Below, piece by piece: positions 19,333-28,450 of a stretch of 42,450 bases of DNA. Within the stretch, counting starts at the first letter, position 1; the number at the start of each line of letters is the position of its first letter. Source of the stretch: Gammaproteobacteria bacterium (GTDB taxonomy: Bacteria; Pseudomonadota; Gammaproteobacteria; Pseudomonadales; Pseudohongiellaceae); NCBI GenBank assembly GCA_030427065.1, contig JAUHWU010000015.1, forward strand, positions 1 through 42,450, given 5' to 3'. The notes under the pieces were generated by a model that was not told where the DNA came from, made no database searches, and saw only the letters and a list, made by a program, of their open reading frames with translations. Made by a program: the position numbers and the translations under genes.

Positions 19333-19860
19333 ATGAGTGTCATTCTAGGAATTGACCCGGGTTCACGCTTGTGTGGCTATGGACTCATCAATGCCAGGGG
19401 CAGCAAGCTCGAGTATCTTGCCAGCGGTGTCATTAAAATGGGAACCAGCCCATTTCCGGAAAGACTTCACACCATATTTACCGATATATCCGATATCATT
19501 ACCGAGTTTGCACCGGGTGAGGCGGCTATTGAGGAAGTGTTTATGGGTAAGAATGCCTCCTCGGCACTCAAGCTGGGTCAGGCAAGGGGCGCGGCCATTG
19601 TGGCGTGCACCCGATTCGAACTGCCGGTAGCGGAATATTCCGCAAGAAGAGTAAAGCAGGCTCTGGTGGGTAAAGGACAGGCAGAGAAAAGCCAGGTCCA
19701 GCAAATGGTCAAATCTATACTTGGACTTTCCAGGGTGCCTGCGGAAGATGCTGCTGACGCACTGGCCATTGCCATATGCCATGCCAATACTGAAAATAAC
19801 CTGATACGAATGGCAGGAGTAAAGAGCGGCAGACGAGGCAGATTACAAGCTTCCGACTAG
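19333..19860 (+). CDS. ruvC: Holliday junction resolvase RuvC
   Basis: The 175-residue endonuclease resolves Holliday junctions together with RuvAB. The acidic catalytic residues are all present: D8 in LGIDPGSRLCGYG, E67 in AAIEEVFMGKN, and D139 and D142 in EDAADALAIAICH. Length matches the family. The ATG at 19333 has an AGGA ribosome site 8 bases upstream. It heads the ruvC-ruvA-ruvB run; yebC, which often precedes it, is absent here. Confidence 0.96.
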   Translation: MSVILGIDPGSRLCGYGLINARGSKLEYLASGVIKMGTSPFPERLHTIFTDISDIITEFAPGEAAIEEVFMGKNASSALKLGQARGAAIVACTRFELPVAEYSARRVKQALVGKGQAEKSQVQQMVKSILGLSRVPAEDAADALAIAICHANTENNLIRMAGVKSGRRGRLQASD

Positions 19861-19921
19861 TCAGAACATTCTCTATTATTCACCCCATGGTTTTAACAAC
19901 GAGCGGAAAACAGAAAATTCA

Positions 19922-20542
19922 ATGATAGGCAGAATAAGCGGAATCTTGCTGGAAAAAAATAATCAGCAGGCCCTGATAGATATCCAGGGCGTAGCGTATG
20001 AAGTAGATGTGCCGCTGAATACTTTTTTCAATCTGCCTCATACAGGCGCATCAGTAACTCTACACACTCACTTCGTTGTGCGCGAAGATGCCCAGCTCCT
20101 GTTTGGCTTTCTTGACGAGCGGGAGAGAGCTTTTTTTCGGCTCCTTATTAAAATTAATGGCGTCGGCCCGAAACTGGCGTTGGCGATGTTGTCCGGTATG
20201 GAAGTTTCCGAATTTGTTCGCTGTGTTCAACATGATGATGTGAAGTCCCTGGTTAAATTACCCGGAGTGGGTAAAAAAACCGCCGAGAGGCTGATTATTG
20301 AAATCAAGGACAAGTTAAAAGACTGGCAGGGCAATGAAGATTTACCGGCACTTGAGGGTGGTGTTTCAGCCCGACAGGGCAACAGTAGTATAGAAGAAGC
20401 TGAAACGGCACTCATTTCACTGGGCTACAAGCCACAGGAAGCAAGTCGTGCTGTAATTGCAGCAGTGAAAATACTCGAAGAAGCTGAGCTGGAAGCTGAC
20501 AGTGAAAATCTGATCAGAACAGCTCTTAAGAACATGTCTTGA
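19922..20542 (+). CDS. ruvA: Holliday junction DNA helicase subunit RuvA
   Basis: The 206-residue protein has the family layout: N-terminal OB domain starting [14 protein letters not shown], two helix-hairpin-helix motifs ([15 protein letters not shown] and [15 protein letters not shown]) that bind the junction, and a C-terminal domain III ([20 protein letters not shown]) that contacts RuvB. It holds the four-way junction while RuvB drives branch migration. It starts 61 bases after ruvC and ends 28 bases before ruvB. Confidence 0.96.
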   Translation: MIGRISGILLEKNNQQALIDIQGVAYEVDVPLNTFFNLPHTGASVTLHTHFVVREDAQLLFGFLDERERAFFRLLIKINGVGPKLALAMLSGMEVSEFVRCVQHDDVKSLVKLPGVGKKTAERLIIEIKDKLKDWQGNEDLPALEGGVSARQGNSSIEEAETALISLGYKPQEASRAVIAAVKILEEAELEADSENLIRTALKNMS

Positions 20543-20570
20543 TGAGAGCCAGCCAGGCTGGTTAGAACCA

Positions 20571-21623
20571 ATGCGAGAAGAAGACAGAATAGTTGCTGCC
20601 ACTGACCCCAAAAGTGAAGAGGTTCAGGATAATGTCATCCGCCCGGCCAAGCTGGCGGATTATATTGGGCAGGAAGTTGTCAAAGAGCAGATGGAGATTT
20701 TTATCAGTGCTGCCCGCAAAAGATCCGAGGCACTTGATCACACTCTTGTGTTTGGTCCGCCAGGTCTTGGCAAGACCACACTGTCCCATATTATTGCCAA
20801 CGAAATGGGGGTTTCGCTGAAAAGTACCGCAGGACCTGTGCTGGAAAAAGCCGGTGATCTTGCTGCCATGCTGACAAACCTGGAGGAGGGAGATGTTCTC
20901 TTTATTGATGAAATTCATCGTTTAAGTCCGGCGATAGAGGAAATTCTCTATCCGGCAATGGAGGACTATCAGCTGGATATCATGATTGGCGAGGGGCCTT
21001 CTGCACGTTCACTGAAACTGGAGTTGCCGCCATTCACTCTGGTTGGGGCCACAACGCGTGCCGGATTGTTGACGTCGCCGCTCAGAGATCGCTTTGGAAT
21101 AGTGCAGCGACTTGAGTTTTACTCCATGCAGGAGCTGAGCAAAATCGTAAAGCGTTCAGCGGTGATAATGAACATTGAATGTGATGATGACGGCGCTATT
21201 GAAATAGCCAGGCGCTCACGGGGAACACCACGAATTGCCAATCGACTGCTGCGCCGGGTGCGTGATTATTCCCAGGTAAAAGGCGATGGCACCATTGCCG
21301 GATCAATTGCTGAAACGGCGCTGGATATGCTGAGTATTGATAAAAATGGTTTCGATCATATGGATCGACGCCTGTTAATGACAATGATCGAAAAGTTCGA
21401 TGGTGGGCCGGTGGGAGTTGATAGTATTGCTGCGGCAATCAGCGAGGAAAGGGGAACGGTTGAGGATATTCTTGAACCCTACCTGATTCAGCAGGGATTT
21501 ATTCAGAGAACACCACGTGGCCGGATTGTTACCCAGTTTGCCTATCGCCACTTCGGACTTGATATCAGTTCGGCTCCGGATGATATGTTTGGCAATGCGA
21601 GTGTTGATATTGATAAAGAATAA
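20571..21623 (+). CDS. ruvB: Holliday junction DNA helicase motor RuvB
   Basis: The 350-residue AAA+ motor drives branch migration. Motifs are the RuvB start [14 protein letters not shown], Walker [12 protein letters not shown] (near residue 62), Walker [12 protein letters not shown], the RuvA-contact/sensor region [19 protein letters not shown] with the arginine finger, and the C-terminal winged helix ending [10 protein letters not shown]. Length is normal. It is the last gene of the ruv run; ybgC, which often follows in this gene order, is absent and 168 non-coding bases precede tolQ. Confidence 0.96.
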   Translation: MREEDRIVAATDPKSEEVQDNVIRPAKLADYIGQEVVKEQMEIFISAARKRSEALDHTLVFGPPGLGKTTLSHIIANEMGVSLKSTAGPVLEKAGDLAAMLTNLEEGDVLFIDEIHRLSPAIEEILYPAMEDYQLDIMIGEGPSARSLKLELPPFTLVGATTRAGLLTSPLRDRFGIVQRLEFYSMQELSKIVKRSAVIMNIECDDDGAIEIARRSRGTPRIANRLLRRVRDYSQVKGDGTIAGSIAETALDMLSIDKNGFDHMDRRLLMTMIEKFDGGPVGVDSIAAAISEERGTVEDILEPYLIQQGFIQRTPRGRIVTQFAYRHFGLDISSAPDDMFGNASVDIDKE

Positions 21624-21791
21624 TTTGCCAGCACAGATACTGGCGCTTTGGCTGAATATGTTTTCAACGATAGAGTTATTTCTCAATCAGGAAATTTCAG
21701 TAACAATGTAAACACATATAAACAAAACTAAATAGAAAGTAGTAGTTGATGTTGGTAATGATGAAATATAGAAGCGAAATAGAGGTACTAG

Positions 21792-22490
21792 ATGAATGAT
21801 TCGCTGAGTTTGTGGAACCTGATTTTAAACGCGAGCTGGCTGGCACAACTTGTGATGTTGAGCCTTTTCCTGATTTCCGTGATGTCATGGGTCATTATTG
21901 TGCAGAAATGGATCATTATTTCTGATGCGGAAAAGGAAGTGTTCAGTTTTGAAAAGCGGTTCTGGTCCGGTATGGACCTGAGTCAGTTATATCGTGATGG
22001 CTCCAATAAGCAGAAAAACAATACCAGTATGATCGGAATGGAAAACCTGTTTCGATCCGGCTTTAAAGAATTCACCCGTTTGCGACAACAACCTGGTATT
22101 GAATCGGTTGCTGTGATGGAAGGGGCTGGCCGGGCCATGCGCGTAGCCCTTGCAAGAGAGGAGAAAGTGCTGGAGAGACATTTGCCGGTTCTGGCGACAG
22201 TGGCATCTGTATCGGTTTATCTTGGCTTGTTCGGTACGGTGTGGGGGATCATGAATACCTTCGTCAGTCTGGCAAATCAGAGTCAGGCCAGTCTTGCGGT
22301 GGTAGCGCCGGGCATCGCTGATGCCTTGCTGGCTACAGAGATGGGCTTGTTTGCAGCTATTCCTGCTGCCATTGCCTATAACCGTTATGCCGCAAAAGTT
22401 GATTCAATTATTCACAGCTACATGACCTTTACCGATGAATTCTCCAGTATTTTACATCGCCAGGCACATAGTCGAAGAGTAGAGGGATAA
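21792..22490 (+). CDS. tolQ: TolQ, proton-channel subunit of the Tol-Pal system
   Basis: The 232-residue inner-membrane protein is homologous to ExbB and MotA. Three transmembrane helices are visible: about 16-38 (VMLSLFLISVMSWVIIVQKW), about 130-155 (VASVSVYLGLFGTVWGIMNTF) and about 168-190 (GLFAAIPAAIAYN). TolQ and TolR form the proton-driven motor that energises TolA during cell constriction. A good ribosome site (AGAGG) precedes the ATG. A weak promoter-like pair (TTGGTA at 21752, TATAGA at 21767) lies just upstream, consistent with a transcript start separate from ruvB. tolR follows 5 bases after the stop. Confidence 0.94.
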   Translation: MNDSLSLWNLILNASWLAQLVMLSLFLISVMSWVIIVQKWIIISDAEKEVFSFEKRFWSGMDLSQLYRDGSNKQKNNTSMIGMENLFRSGFKEFTRLRQQPGIESVAVMEGAGRAMRVALAREEKVLERHLPVLATVASVSVYLGLFGTVWGIMNTFVSLANQSQASLAVVAPGIADALLATEMGLFAAIPAAIAYNRYAAKVDSIIHSYMTFTDEFSSILHRQAHSRRVEG

Positions 22491-22495
22491 ACAGG

Positions 22496-22927
22496 GTGGA
22501 CAGACCGCGCCGAAGAAAACAGATGGCAGAAATCAATGTAGTCCCGCTCATTGATGTGATGCTGGTGTTGTTGATTGTATTTATGATTACCGCCCCCCTT
22601 ATCACCCAGGGTATCAAGGTGGACTTGCCCCGTGCCGATGCAGAGCCCGTTGAGAATGGTGATGAAATCACCCTCGTGGTTTCCATCAATGCTGAAGGCA
22701 GTTATTTCATCAGTCTGGGTGCCGAAGAAGATCCCCAGCCAGTTGCACTGGAGCGCATTCAGGAAGATGTCGAAAAGATCCTTGCCCAGAACCCGGCGGT
22801 CCCTGTTTTTGTTGAAGCAGATGAATCGATAAACTACGGCGTGGTAACTCGCCTAATGTCTACTCTGGGTACTGCAGGTGCTGAAAATCTCAGATTGATT
22901 ACCCAGCCGCCTGCAGCAGAGTTGTAG
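22496..22927 (+). CDS. tolR: TolR, stator partner of TolQ
   Basis: The 143-residue ExbD-family protein has a short basic cytoplasmic start (MDRPRRRKQMAEINVVPLID), then one transmembrane helix MLVLLIVFMITAPL that carries the conserved proton-path Asp (D20 in PLIDVML), and a periplasmic domain to the C-terminus. The start codon is GTG, supported by the GAGGG site about 10 bases upstream and by the family's usual N-terminal length. It lies between tolQ and tolA in the tol operon. Confidence 0.94.
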   Translation: MDRPRRRKQMAEINVVPLIDVMLVLLIVFMITAPLITQGIKVDLPRADAEPVENGDEITLVVSINAEGSYFISLGAEEDPQPVALERIQEDVEKILAQNPAVPVFVEADESINYGVVTRLMSTLGTAGAENLRLITQPPAAEL

Positions 22928-22965
22928 TTGAGGAATAGCGAAACGGATCTGCATCCTGGATTTCC

Positions 22966-23814
22966 ATGAAAAAATTCCATCCAATGGCATTGCTACTGAA
23001 ATTTGAAGGCTACCCGCCGGCAGTTATTGCCTCGGTTACCATGCATGCCTGCCTGTTTCTTTTCATACTGGGCAAGAGCGTCAATAGTTCTGATTTTGTT
23101 ACAGTTGAAGATCCCGTCATCATTACCGCCAGCGCCATTGATGTTAATCCGCAGCGACTTCGACGCCTTGAACGACTGGAACAGGAAAGAGTGGCAGATC
23201 AGCAGCAGCGCAGGGAACAGGCGCAGCGCGAAGAAAGGGCGAGGCAGGAACGCGAAAGGGCTGAGAGCGCAGCAAGAGCGGAAAGAGAGCGGGCACAGCA
23301 ACAGGAGCGGGAGCGGCAACAGGCGCTGGAGCGAGAGCAAGCCCAGCAAAGACAAAGGGACGAAGCCAGAAGACAGGAGGAAGTCGCCCGCCAGCGCGCC
23401 GCTGAAGAAGCTCGAAGAAGGGAGCAGGAGCGCCTGGCCCAGCAACAGGCAGAACGTGAGGCTGCTACGAGAGCCGCGCAGGAAGCCCAGGCAAACCAGA
23501 TTGCCAGTGAAAACCTGATAGTCGCGGAATACGCAGGTATAATAAAGCGCATTATCAGCCAGAACTGGCAGATACCGCCCAGTGCCCGTAATGGCATGAT
23601 GACGGAAGTACGGCTGCAACTGGTCCCCACGGGGGAGGTGGTCGCCGTTAATATTATTCAATCCAGTGGCAATGACGTCTTTGATCGATCAGTACTGCAA
23701 GCTGTAGAGCGTGCTGACCGGTTTATCGAGCTACAGGATCTTGATAACGCAGTTTTTGAACGAAATTTCAGAACATTTACATTGGTCTTTAGACCAGAGG
23801 ATTTATTGCGATGA
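22966..23814 (+). CDS. tolA: TolA, periplasm-spanning energy transducer
   Basis: The 282-residue protein has one transmembrane helix (about 19-37, VIASVTMHACLFLFILG), a long uninterrupted charged helix at about 60-180, and a C-terminal TonB-like domain from about 190 (YAGIIKRIISQNWQIPPSAR...). TolA links the TolQR motor to TolB and Pal at the outer membrane. The central helix is rich in Arg, Gln and Glu rather than the Lys/Ala pattern of E. coli TolA. The stop overlaps the tolB start by 4 bases (ATGA), implying translational coupling. Confidence 0.93.
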   Translation: MKKFHPMALLLKFEGYPPAVIASVTMHACLFLFILGKSVNSSDFVTVEDPVIITASAIDVNPQRLRRLERLEQERVADQQQRREQAQREERARQERERAESAARAERERAQQQERERQQALEREQAQQRQRDEARRQEEVARQRAAEEARRREQERLAQQQAEREAATRAAQEAQANQIASENLIVAEYAGIIKRIISQNWQIPPSARNGMMTEVRLQLVPTGEVVAVNIIQSSGNDVFDRSVLQAVERADRFIELQDLDNAVFERNFRTFTLVFRPEDLLR

Positions 23815-25130
23815 AAAAGCCAGGCCTAATAGCACTTACTATTATCCTGACAAGCCTGTTTTTTTCGACACCAGGTAATGGGCAACTGCAGATAGTGATT
23901 ACCCAGGGTGTTGATGATCCGGTACAAATTGCCATTGTTCCCTTTGAGTGGAACGGCTTTGGTTTGCTCGAGGAAGATGTCGCTTCAATAGTCAAAAATA
24001 ACCTTCAAAATAGCGGCGAATTCAGGGCTATTGCAGAAGCCAATATGCTAAGCACACCCCATGAAGAGCAGGAGGTTTTCTTTCGGGACTGGCGTTTCCT
24101 TGGCGCTGACTACCTTTTGATTGGAAAGGTTGTTGATAATGGCGCGGGTGGCCCTTTGCAGGTGCAATACGACTTTTTCGATGTATTGAGGGAAGACAAT
24201 CTTATTTCAGAAGTCGTCAGTGCAGGTCGAAATCAATTAAGGGATGTATCCCACGCGATCAGCGACAGGGTTTTTGAAGAAGTGACCGGTGTCAGGGGGG
24301 CTTTTTCCACAAAAATTCTTTATGTCACGTCTCAGCGCATTAATACCGATCTTACTTATTACCAGTTGAATATGTCAGATGCAGATGGAGGCCGCTCCCA
24401 GGTATTGCTAAATTCGCAGGAGCCCATCATGTCACCAAACTGGTCACCTGATGGCAGGAAAATAGCCTATGTCTCATTTGAGTCTACCCGCCCGCGGATT
24501 TACATGCAGGATCTGGCCACAGCCCAAAGAGAAATGCTGACAGACTTTCCCGGCATAAACAGCTCTCCGGTGTTTTCTCCCGATGGCACTAAAATGGCCA
24601 TGGTCTTGTCAAAGGACGGCAATCCGGATATCTATGTTCTGGATTTGCGCACCAGAGACCTGCGTCGGGTAACCAACCATTTTGCAATTGATACCGAGCC
24701 CAGCTGGACCCCAGATGGAGAATCACTGATTTTCACTTCGGAGCGGGGCGGCAACAGCAGGCCACAAATTTACCAGGTTTCACTGGATAGCGGATGGGTA
24801 GAAAGGCTTACTTTTCAGGGAACCTATAATTCAAAAGGACTAATGCTGCCTGACGGGGTCAATCTGCTGATGATTCATCGTGAAAATACTGGCGATGAAT
24901 ACCATCTGGCGATCCAGAATATTGAGCGTGGTACTATACGCGAACTCACCGAAACCACGCTGGATGAATCACCCAGTATCGCCCCTAATGCAAGCATGGT
25001 CATTTACGCCTCCAAAGCGGGTAATCGCGGGATATTAAACGCTGTTTCCATTGACGGACGCGTGAAGTTCCAGCTACCATCGGCGCAAGGTGATGTCAGG
25101 GAACCTTCATGGTCTCCATTTTTTGACTAA
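23811..25130 (+). CDS. tolB: TolB, periplasmic beta-propeller of Tol-Pal
   Basis: The 439-residue protein has a signal peptide (about 1-24, MKKPGLIALTIILTSLFFST), an N-terminal alpha/beta domain (VPFEWNGFGLLEEDVASIVKNNL) and a six-bladed propeller from about 190 on. Repeated blade motifs are visible, such as MSPNWSPDGRKIAYVSFES, SSPVFSPDGTKMAMVLS and PSWTPDGESLIFTSERGG. TolB binds Pal and signals its state to TolA. Length is normal. Coupled to tolA by a 4-base overlap; a 263-base gap with inverted repeats follows before pal. Confidence 0.95.
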   Translation: MKKPGLIALTIILTSLFFSTPGNGQLQIVITQGVDDPVQIAIVPFEWNGFGLLEEDVASIVKNNLQNSGEFRAIAEANMLSTPHEEQEVFFRDWRFLGADYLLIGKVVDNGAGGPLQVQYDFFDVLREDNLISEVVSAGRNQLRDVSHAISDRVFEEVTGVRGAFSTKILYVTSQRINTDLTYYQLNMSDADGGRSQVLLNSQEPIMSPNWSPDGRKIAYVSFESTRPRIYMQDLATAQREMLTDFPGINSSPVFSPDGTKMAMVLSKDGNPDIYVLDLRTRDLRRVTNHFAIDTEPSWTPDGESLIFTSERGGNSRPQIYQVSLDSGWVERLTFQGTYNSKGLMLPDGVNLLMIHRENTGDEYHLAIQNIERGTIRELTETTLDESPSIAPNASMVIYASKAGNRGILNAVSIDGRVKFQLPSAQGDVREPSWSPFFD

Positions 25131-25176
25131 ATTTGCAAAATGTTGAGCAATATCCACAATAAGGTATTGTTTTACA

Positions 25177-25210
25177 GGCTAAAATTTTAGAGAATTAAAG
25201 AGTTTTAGCC
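25177..25210. repeat. Inverted repeat in the tolB-pal gap
   Basis: GGCTAAAA (25177-25184) and TTTTAGCC (25203-25210) form a perfect 8-bp stem around an 18-base loop, starting 47 bases after tolB. No T run follows, so it does not look like a standard terminator; an RNA stem-loop or operator is possible. Confidence 0.7.
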
Positions 25211-25356
25211 CCGCACGCGTAAATCGCCCAAACTTGCGCGCTAATAGGCCAAAAATTTTAAATTAAGGTAGAAAAGACAACAGTTAACTAACTGATTATT
25301 GGAACTGGCTAGCATTTTGTTAGTACGGGTTTTGATATATAAAGAGTTAGCAACAT

Positions 25357-25368
25357 TTAACTAGTTAA
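25357..25368. promoter_or_regulatory. 12-bp palindrome upstream of pal
   Basis: TTAACTAGTTAA is a perfect palindrome 26 bases before the pal start, just after a TATATA tract (25336-25341) that could be a -10 element. The related sequence GTTAACTAAC occurs about 70 bases earlier. A protein-binding operator is possible but not shown. Confidence 0.4.
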
Positions 25369-25393
25369 CGCATAGTGAACGAAAGGAGTAGGT

Positions 25394-25930
25394 ATGCAAA
25401 CTTTTAAAGCATTCAAATTAGGTATGGCGCTATTGATGGTCATGGCACTGGCATCATGTGCATCAAGCGATACCGAAGATATGTCGGAATCCTCTGACAC
25501 TGGTATGGGCAGCACCAGCAATACCGGCTCCAGCTCAGCTACATCCAATGCAGCAGATATGGGCGACGGATTAACGGCTCGGGAAAGACAGCAACGTGAC
25601 GATGCGCTTTCCATGACTGTCTTTTATTTTGAATTCGACCGTTCAGACCTGAGTGCCGAAGCCCGGGCGGCTCTGGTTCATCATGCGAATTATCTGAAAA
25701 GTAATCCTTCAGCACGTTATCGTCTGGAAGGCCATGCTGACGAACGTGGTACCCGTGAGTATAACCTTGCCTTGGGTGAGCGTCGTGCACAGGCCGTTGA
25801 GCGTTATCTGCAGGTACAGGGTGTTTCTTCCAATCAGCTTGAAACCATCAGCTATGGGGAAGAAAATCCGGTTGATAACCGCACCACTGAAGCGGCTTAT
25901 GCCTTGAACCGAAGGGTAGAAATTCATTAA
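25394..25930 (+). CDS. pal: Pal, peptidoglycan-associated lipoprotein
   Basis: The 178-residue lipoprotein has a lipobox ending in LASC (lipidated Cys22), a Ser/Thr/Asn-rich linker (about 25-60), and an OmpA-type peptidoglycan-binding domain from about 75: [12 protein letters not shown], then [21 protein letters not shown] and the ending ALNRRVEIH. It anchors the outer membrane to the cell wall and is pulled to the division site by TolA/TolB. The ribosome site AAGGAG is strong, in keeping with an abundant protein. The 263-base upstream gap probably carries its own promoter; a strong terminator follows. Confidence 0.96.
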   Translation: MQTFKAFKLGMALLMVMALASCASSDTEDMSESSDTGMGSTSNTGSSSATSNAADMGDGLTARERQQRDDALSMTVFYFEFDRSDLSAEARAALVHHANYLKSNPSARYRLEGHADERGTREYNLALGERRAQAVERYLQVQGVSSNQLETISYGEENPVDNRTTEAAYALNRRVEIH

Positions 25931-25946
25931 GAATTAAAGTCTTTGG

Positions 25947-25979
25947 AAAATAAGCCGGGTTCGCCCGGCTTATTTTTTT
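25947..25979 (+). terminator. Strong rho-independent terminator after pal
   Basis: TAAGCCGGG (25951-25959), tetraloop TTCG, CCCGGCTTA (25964-25972), then seven T. A-T pairs can extend the stem further. It lies 16 bases after the pal stop and just before cpoB. Confidence 0.93.
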
Positions 25980-25994
25980 CGGAAATTTATTTTT

Positions 25995-26870
25995 ATGCAG
26001 ACAATTGTCAAATTAATACTTACACAGGCATTTGCCGTTTGGAGTGTGTTTTTTTGGGTTAGCGCCTCAGCCCAGGTGAGGGTAGTGGATGCTGGTAGCT
26101 CCCAGGAAAACTCCGTACAGACAGGACAGAGCAATAATTCCCAAAATGACATCATGGTAAATATGTATCTGCAGCTCGAAGCCTTGCAGTCGGAGATACA
26201 AAATCTACGTGGCATAGTAGAAGAGCAGTCTTACCAGATCAAGCGCATGCAGACTGAGCAGCGCGACCGTTACCTGGATACCGATTCACGTCTGAGTGAA
26301 ATAAACAGCCAGGTCCAGTCTTTTCATAGTGGTCAGCAAGTGAAAGTGACGCGCCGATCTCCTTCGGTTAATCCGCCAACGTCCAGTGGCGCTAATTCCA
26401 ATGCGTCCTCCAATAACGTGTCAGCAAATAATCAGCCCGTTGCCAATGCTGTTGCTGCCGGTGCCGGTGTTGGTATTGCTTCTCCGCAGTCAGAACAGCA
26501 ACTTTATCGTGAAGCCCTGAATCTTCTGCTGGAAGAAGAAGCCTTTTCTGAATCCATCAGTCTGTTTCAGCAGTATATTGAAAGCTATCCAGCGGGACGC
26601 TATCTAACGAACACGCTGTACTGGCAAGGTGCTGCCATGGAACTGGCTGGCCTTCATGCCCAGTCAATTCTTGTGCTGCAACGGTTGATCAATGAGTTTC
26701 CGCAGGATGCAAAGGCCCCTACGGCCTTACTGCGTCTTGGCACGGTCTATCGTAAAATGGGCGAAAACGCCCTGGCAGCCGCACAATGGCGGCGCATTGC
26801 AGAACAATATCCGCAGAGTGTTTCGGAGATCGAAATTGCTAATGAATACCTCAGTGAAATCAGTAACTGA
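25995..26870 (+). CDS. cpoB: CpoB (YbgF), periplasmic TPR partner of Tol-Pal and cell-wall synthesis
   Basis: The 291-residue protein has a signal peptide (cleavage near ASAQVR, residue 27), a coiled-coil trimerisation region (about 52-110, LEALQSEIQNLRGIVEEQ...), an Asn/Ser-rich linker, and C-terminal TPR repeats from about 170 (EQQLYREALNLLLEEEAF, AKAPTALLRLGTVYRKMGE). CpoB coordinates PBP1B with Tol-Pal at the septum in E. coli. No clear ribosome site precedes the ATG and a strong terminator lies directly upstream, so expression is expected to be lower than pal and to come from read-through or a cryptic promoter. Confidence 0.92.
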   Translation: MQTIVKLILTQAFAVWSVFFWVSASAQVRVVDAGSSQENSVQTGQSNNSQNDIMVNMYLQLEALQSEIQNLRGIVEEQSYQIKRMQTEQRDRYLDTDSRLSEINSQVQSFHSGQQVKVTRRSPSVNPPTSSGANSNASSNNVSANNQPVANAVAAGAGVGIASPQSEQQLYREALNLLLEEEAFSESISLFQQYIESYPAGRYLTNTLYWQGAAMELAGLHAQSILVLQRLINEFPQDAKAPTALLRLGTVYRKMGENALAAAQWRRIAEQYPQSVSEIEIANEYLSEISN

Positions 26871-26903
26871 TTCTTTTTCCTCCCTGAAAGCTGCAATAAA
26901 ATC

Positions 26904-27551
26904 ATGAGCGCGACACTGCGTATTAGCGAAATTTTTTATTCCCTTCAGGGTGAGGCAAGAACGGTTGGTCGGCCGACAATTTTTATTCGACTGACCGGTT
27001 GCCCCTTGCGCTGTCAGTATTGTGATACTGCCTATGCTTTTAGTGGCGGTATGATTTATTCCCTCGACCAGATTCTCCAGGAGCTGAAACAATACCAGAC
27101 AAAATATATCACCGTGACCGGTGGTGAACCGCTTGCCCAGGAAAACTGCATTACCTTGTTGGGTCAGCTTTGCGATCTGGGCTACGAGGTTTCATTGGAA
27201 ACCAGTGGAGCAATGGATGTTTCCCGGGTTGATGGGCGCGTAATCAAAGTGCTGGATCTGAAAACCCCGGGCTCGGGAGAAGTAAAGAGAAACCTCGACG
27301 CTAATATTGCTTATCTGAACAGACTGGATCAGGTTAAATTTGTCATCTGTAATCGGGAAGATTATGAATGGGCCTGTGCAAAAGTAGAACAGTTCGGGCT
27401 TGCGGATAAAGTGGATGACGTTCTGTTTTCGCCAAGTAACGAGGAGCTTGAAGCCCGTGAATTGGCTGAATGGGTACTCGCTGATCAACTCAATGTCAGG
27501 CTTCAGGTGCAGTTGCATAAATATCTTTGGGGCAATAAACCAGGACATTGA
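26904..27551 (+). CDS. queE: 7-carboxy-7-deazaguanine synthase QueE (radical SAM)
   Basis: The 215-residue protein rearranges 6-carboxytetrahydropterin to 7-carboxy-7-deazaguanine in queuosine biosynthesis. The start [19 protein letters not shown] is typical. The radical-SAM cluster motif is CPLRCQYC (C33, C37, C40), followed by VTGGEPLAQ and LETSGAMD. Length fits the family. It ends one base into the queC start (TGATG), so the two genes are coupled. Confidence 0.95.
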   Translation: MSATLRISEIFYSLQGEARTVGRPTIFIRLTGCPLRCQYCDTAYAFSGGMIYSLDQILQELKQYQTKYITVTGGEPLAQENCITLLGQLCDLGYEVSLETSGAMDVSRVDGRVIKVLDLKTPGSGEVKRNLDANIAYLNRLDQVKFVICNREDYEWACAKVEQFGLADKVDDVLFSPSNEELEARELAEWVLADQLNVRLQVQLHKYLWGNKPGH

Positions 27552-28240
27552 TGATGACTGCAAAAACCGGTAACAGAGCTGTAGTTTTATTGTCCGGCGG
27601 TCTGGATTCAGCTACTTGTCTGGCTATAGCCCAGCAAGAGGGCTATGAATGTTACGGACTCAGCTTTGATTATGGACAAAGACATCGTGTAGAGCTGGAA
27701 GCGGCGGAAAAACTTGCCAGTGTAGCGAAAATAAACGACTACAAAGTCATCCCTGTTGATATGCGTGGCATTGGTGGCTCGGCGCTGACAGATTCCGCGA
27801 TAGCTGTCCCTGAAGAGGAAAGTGAGGGCATTCCTGTCACTTATGTTCCCGCGCGCAATACTGTATTCCTCGCCTATGCCCTGGGATGGGCAGAAGTGTT
27901 ATCAGCCAGAGCTATATTTATAGGGGTTAATGCCCTGGATTATTCAGGCTACCCGGATTGCCGGCCTGACTTTATCAAGGCCTTTCAGGCAATGGCCAAC
28001 CTGGCCACCAAGATGGGGGTAGAGGGGGAGTCTATTGTGATCAAGACGCCCTTAATTCATCTGACAAAAGCCGAAATAATCAGCAAGGGTATCGCCCTCG
28101 GTGTTGATTACAGTAAAACCACCTCGTGCTACCAGGCTGACAGTGCTGGTAGAGCCTGCGGCAAGTGTGACAGTTGTCGTTTGCGCAGGAAAGGCTTTGC
28201 CGAGGCAGGCATTGTTGATCCTACCCTTTATTGCGATTAA
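27551..28240 (+). CDS. queC: 7-cyano-7-deazaguanine synthase QueC
   Basis: The 229-residue PP-loop ATPase converts 7-carboxy-7-deazaguanine to preQ0 using ATP and ammonia. The PP-loop is [11 protein letters not shown] (residues 15-25), with [11 protein letters not shown] and [17 protein letters not shown] following. The zinc site near the C-terminus is [18 protein letters not shown]. The ATG at 27551 shares its A with the queE stop; a second ATG at 27554 and an upstream TTG at 27548 are possible but less likely. A terminator follows 25 bases after the stop. Confidence 0.95.
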   Translation: MMTAKTGNRAVVLLSGGLDSATCLAIAQQEGYECYGLSFDYGQRHRVELEAAEKLASVAKINDYKVIPVDMRGIGGSALTDSAIAVPEEESEGIPVTYVPARNTVFLAYALGWAEVLSARAIFIGVNALDYSGYPDCRPDFIKAFQAMANLATKMGVEGESIVIKTPLIHLTKAEIISKGIALGVDYSKTTSCYQADSAGRACGKCDSCRLRRKGFAEAGIVDPTLYCD

Positions 28241-28265
28241 TCCCGGGATCACGGGCTAGTATATA

Positions 28266-28292
28266 AAGCTCGATTAGGGCTTGTTTTTTTTT
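28266..28292 (+). terminator. Rho-independent terminator after queC
   Basis: AAGCTC (28266-28271) pairs with GGGCTT (28277-28282, one G-T pair) around a 5-base loop, followed by G and nine T. Position fits the end of the queE-queC transcript. Confidence 0.75.
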
Positions 28293-28450
28293 ACTTTTTG
28301 AGTAGTATGTGCGCCTTTGTTTTAGGGCGATGGATCTGTTCAGCAAGTGCTGGCGTATACAAGGCAATAGCTTGAATCGCAGTACAGTCTACGCTGTTTT
28401 AAAGCATGTTTTACGGGCATGTTTTAGACAATAATAGTAAGGAAAGTTTT

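Noticed and set aside
22993-23661. Minus-strand 222-codon frame opposite tolA
   Set aside because: Open only because tolA's Arg/Gln/Glu codons read back as Leu/Ser/Cys-rich sequence; no family match.
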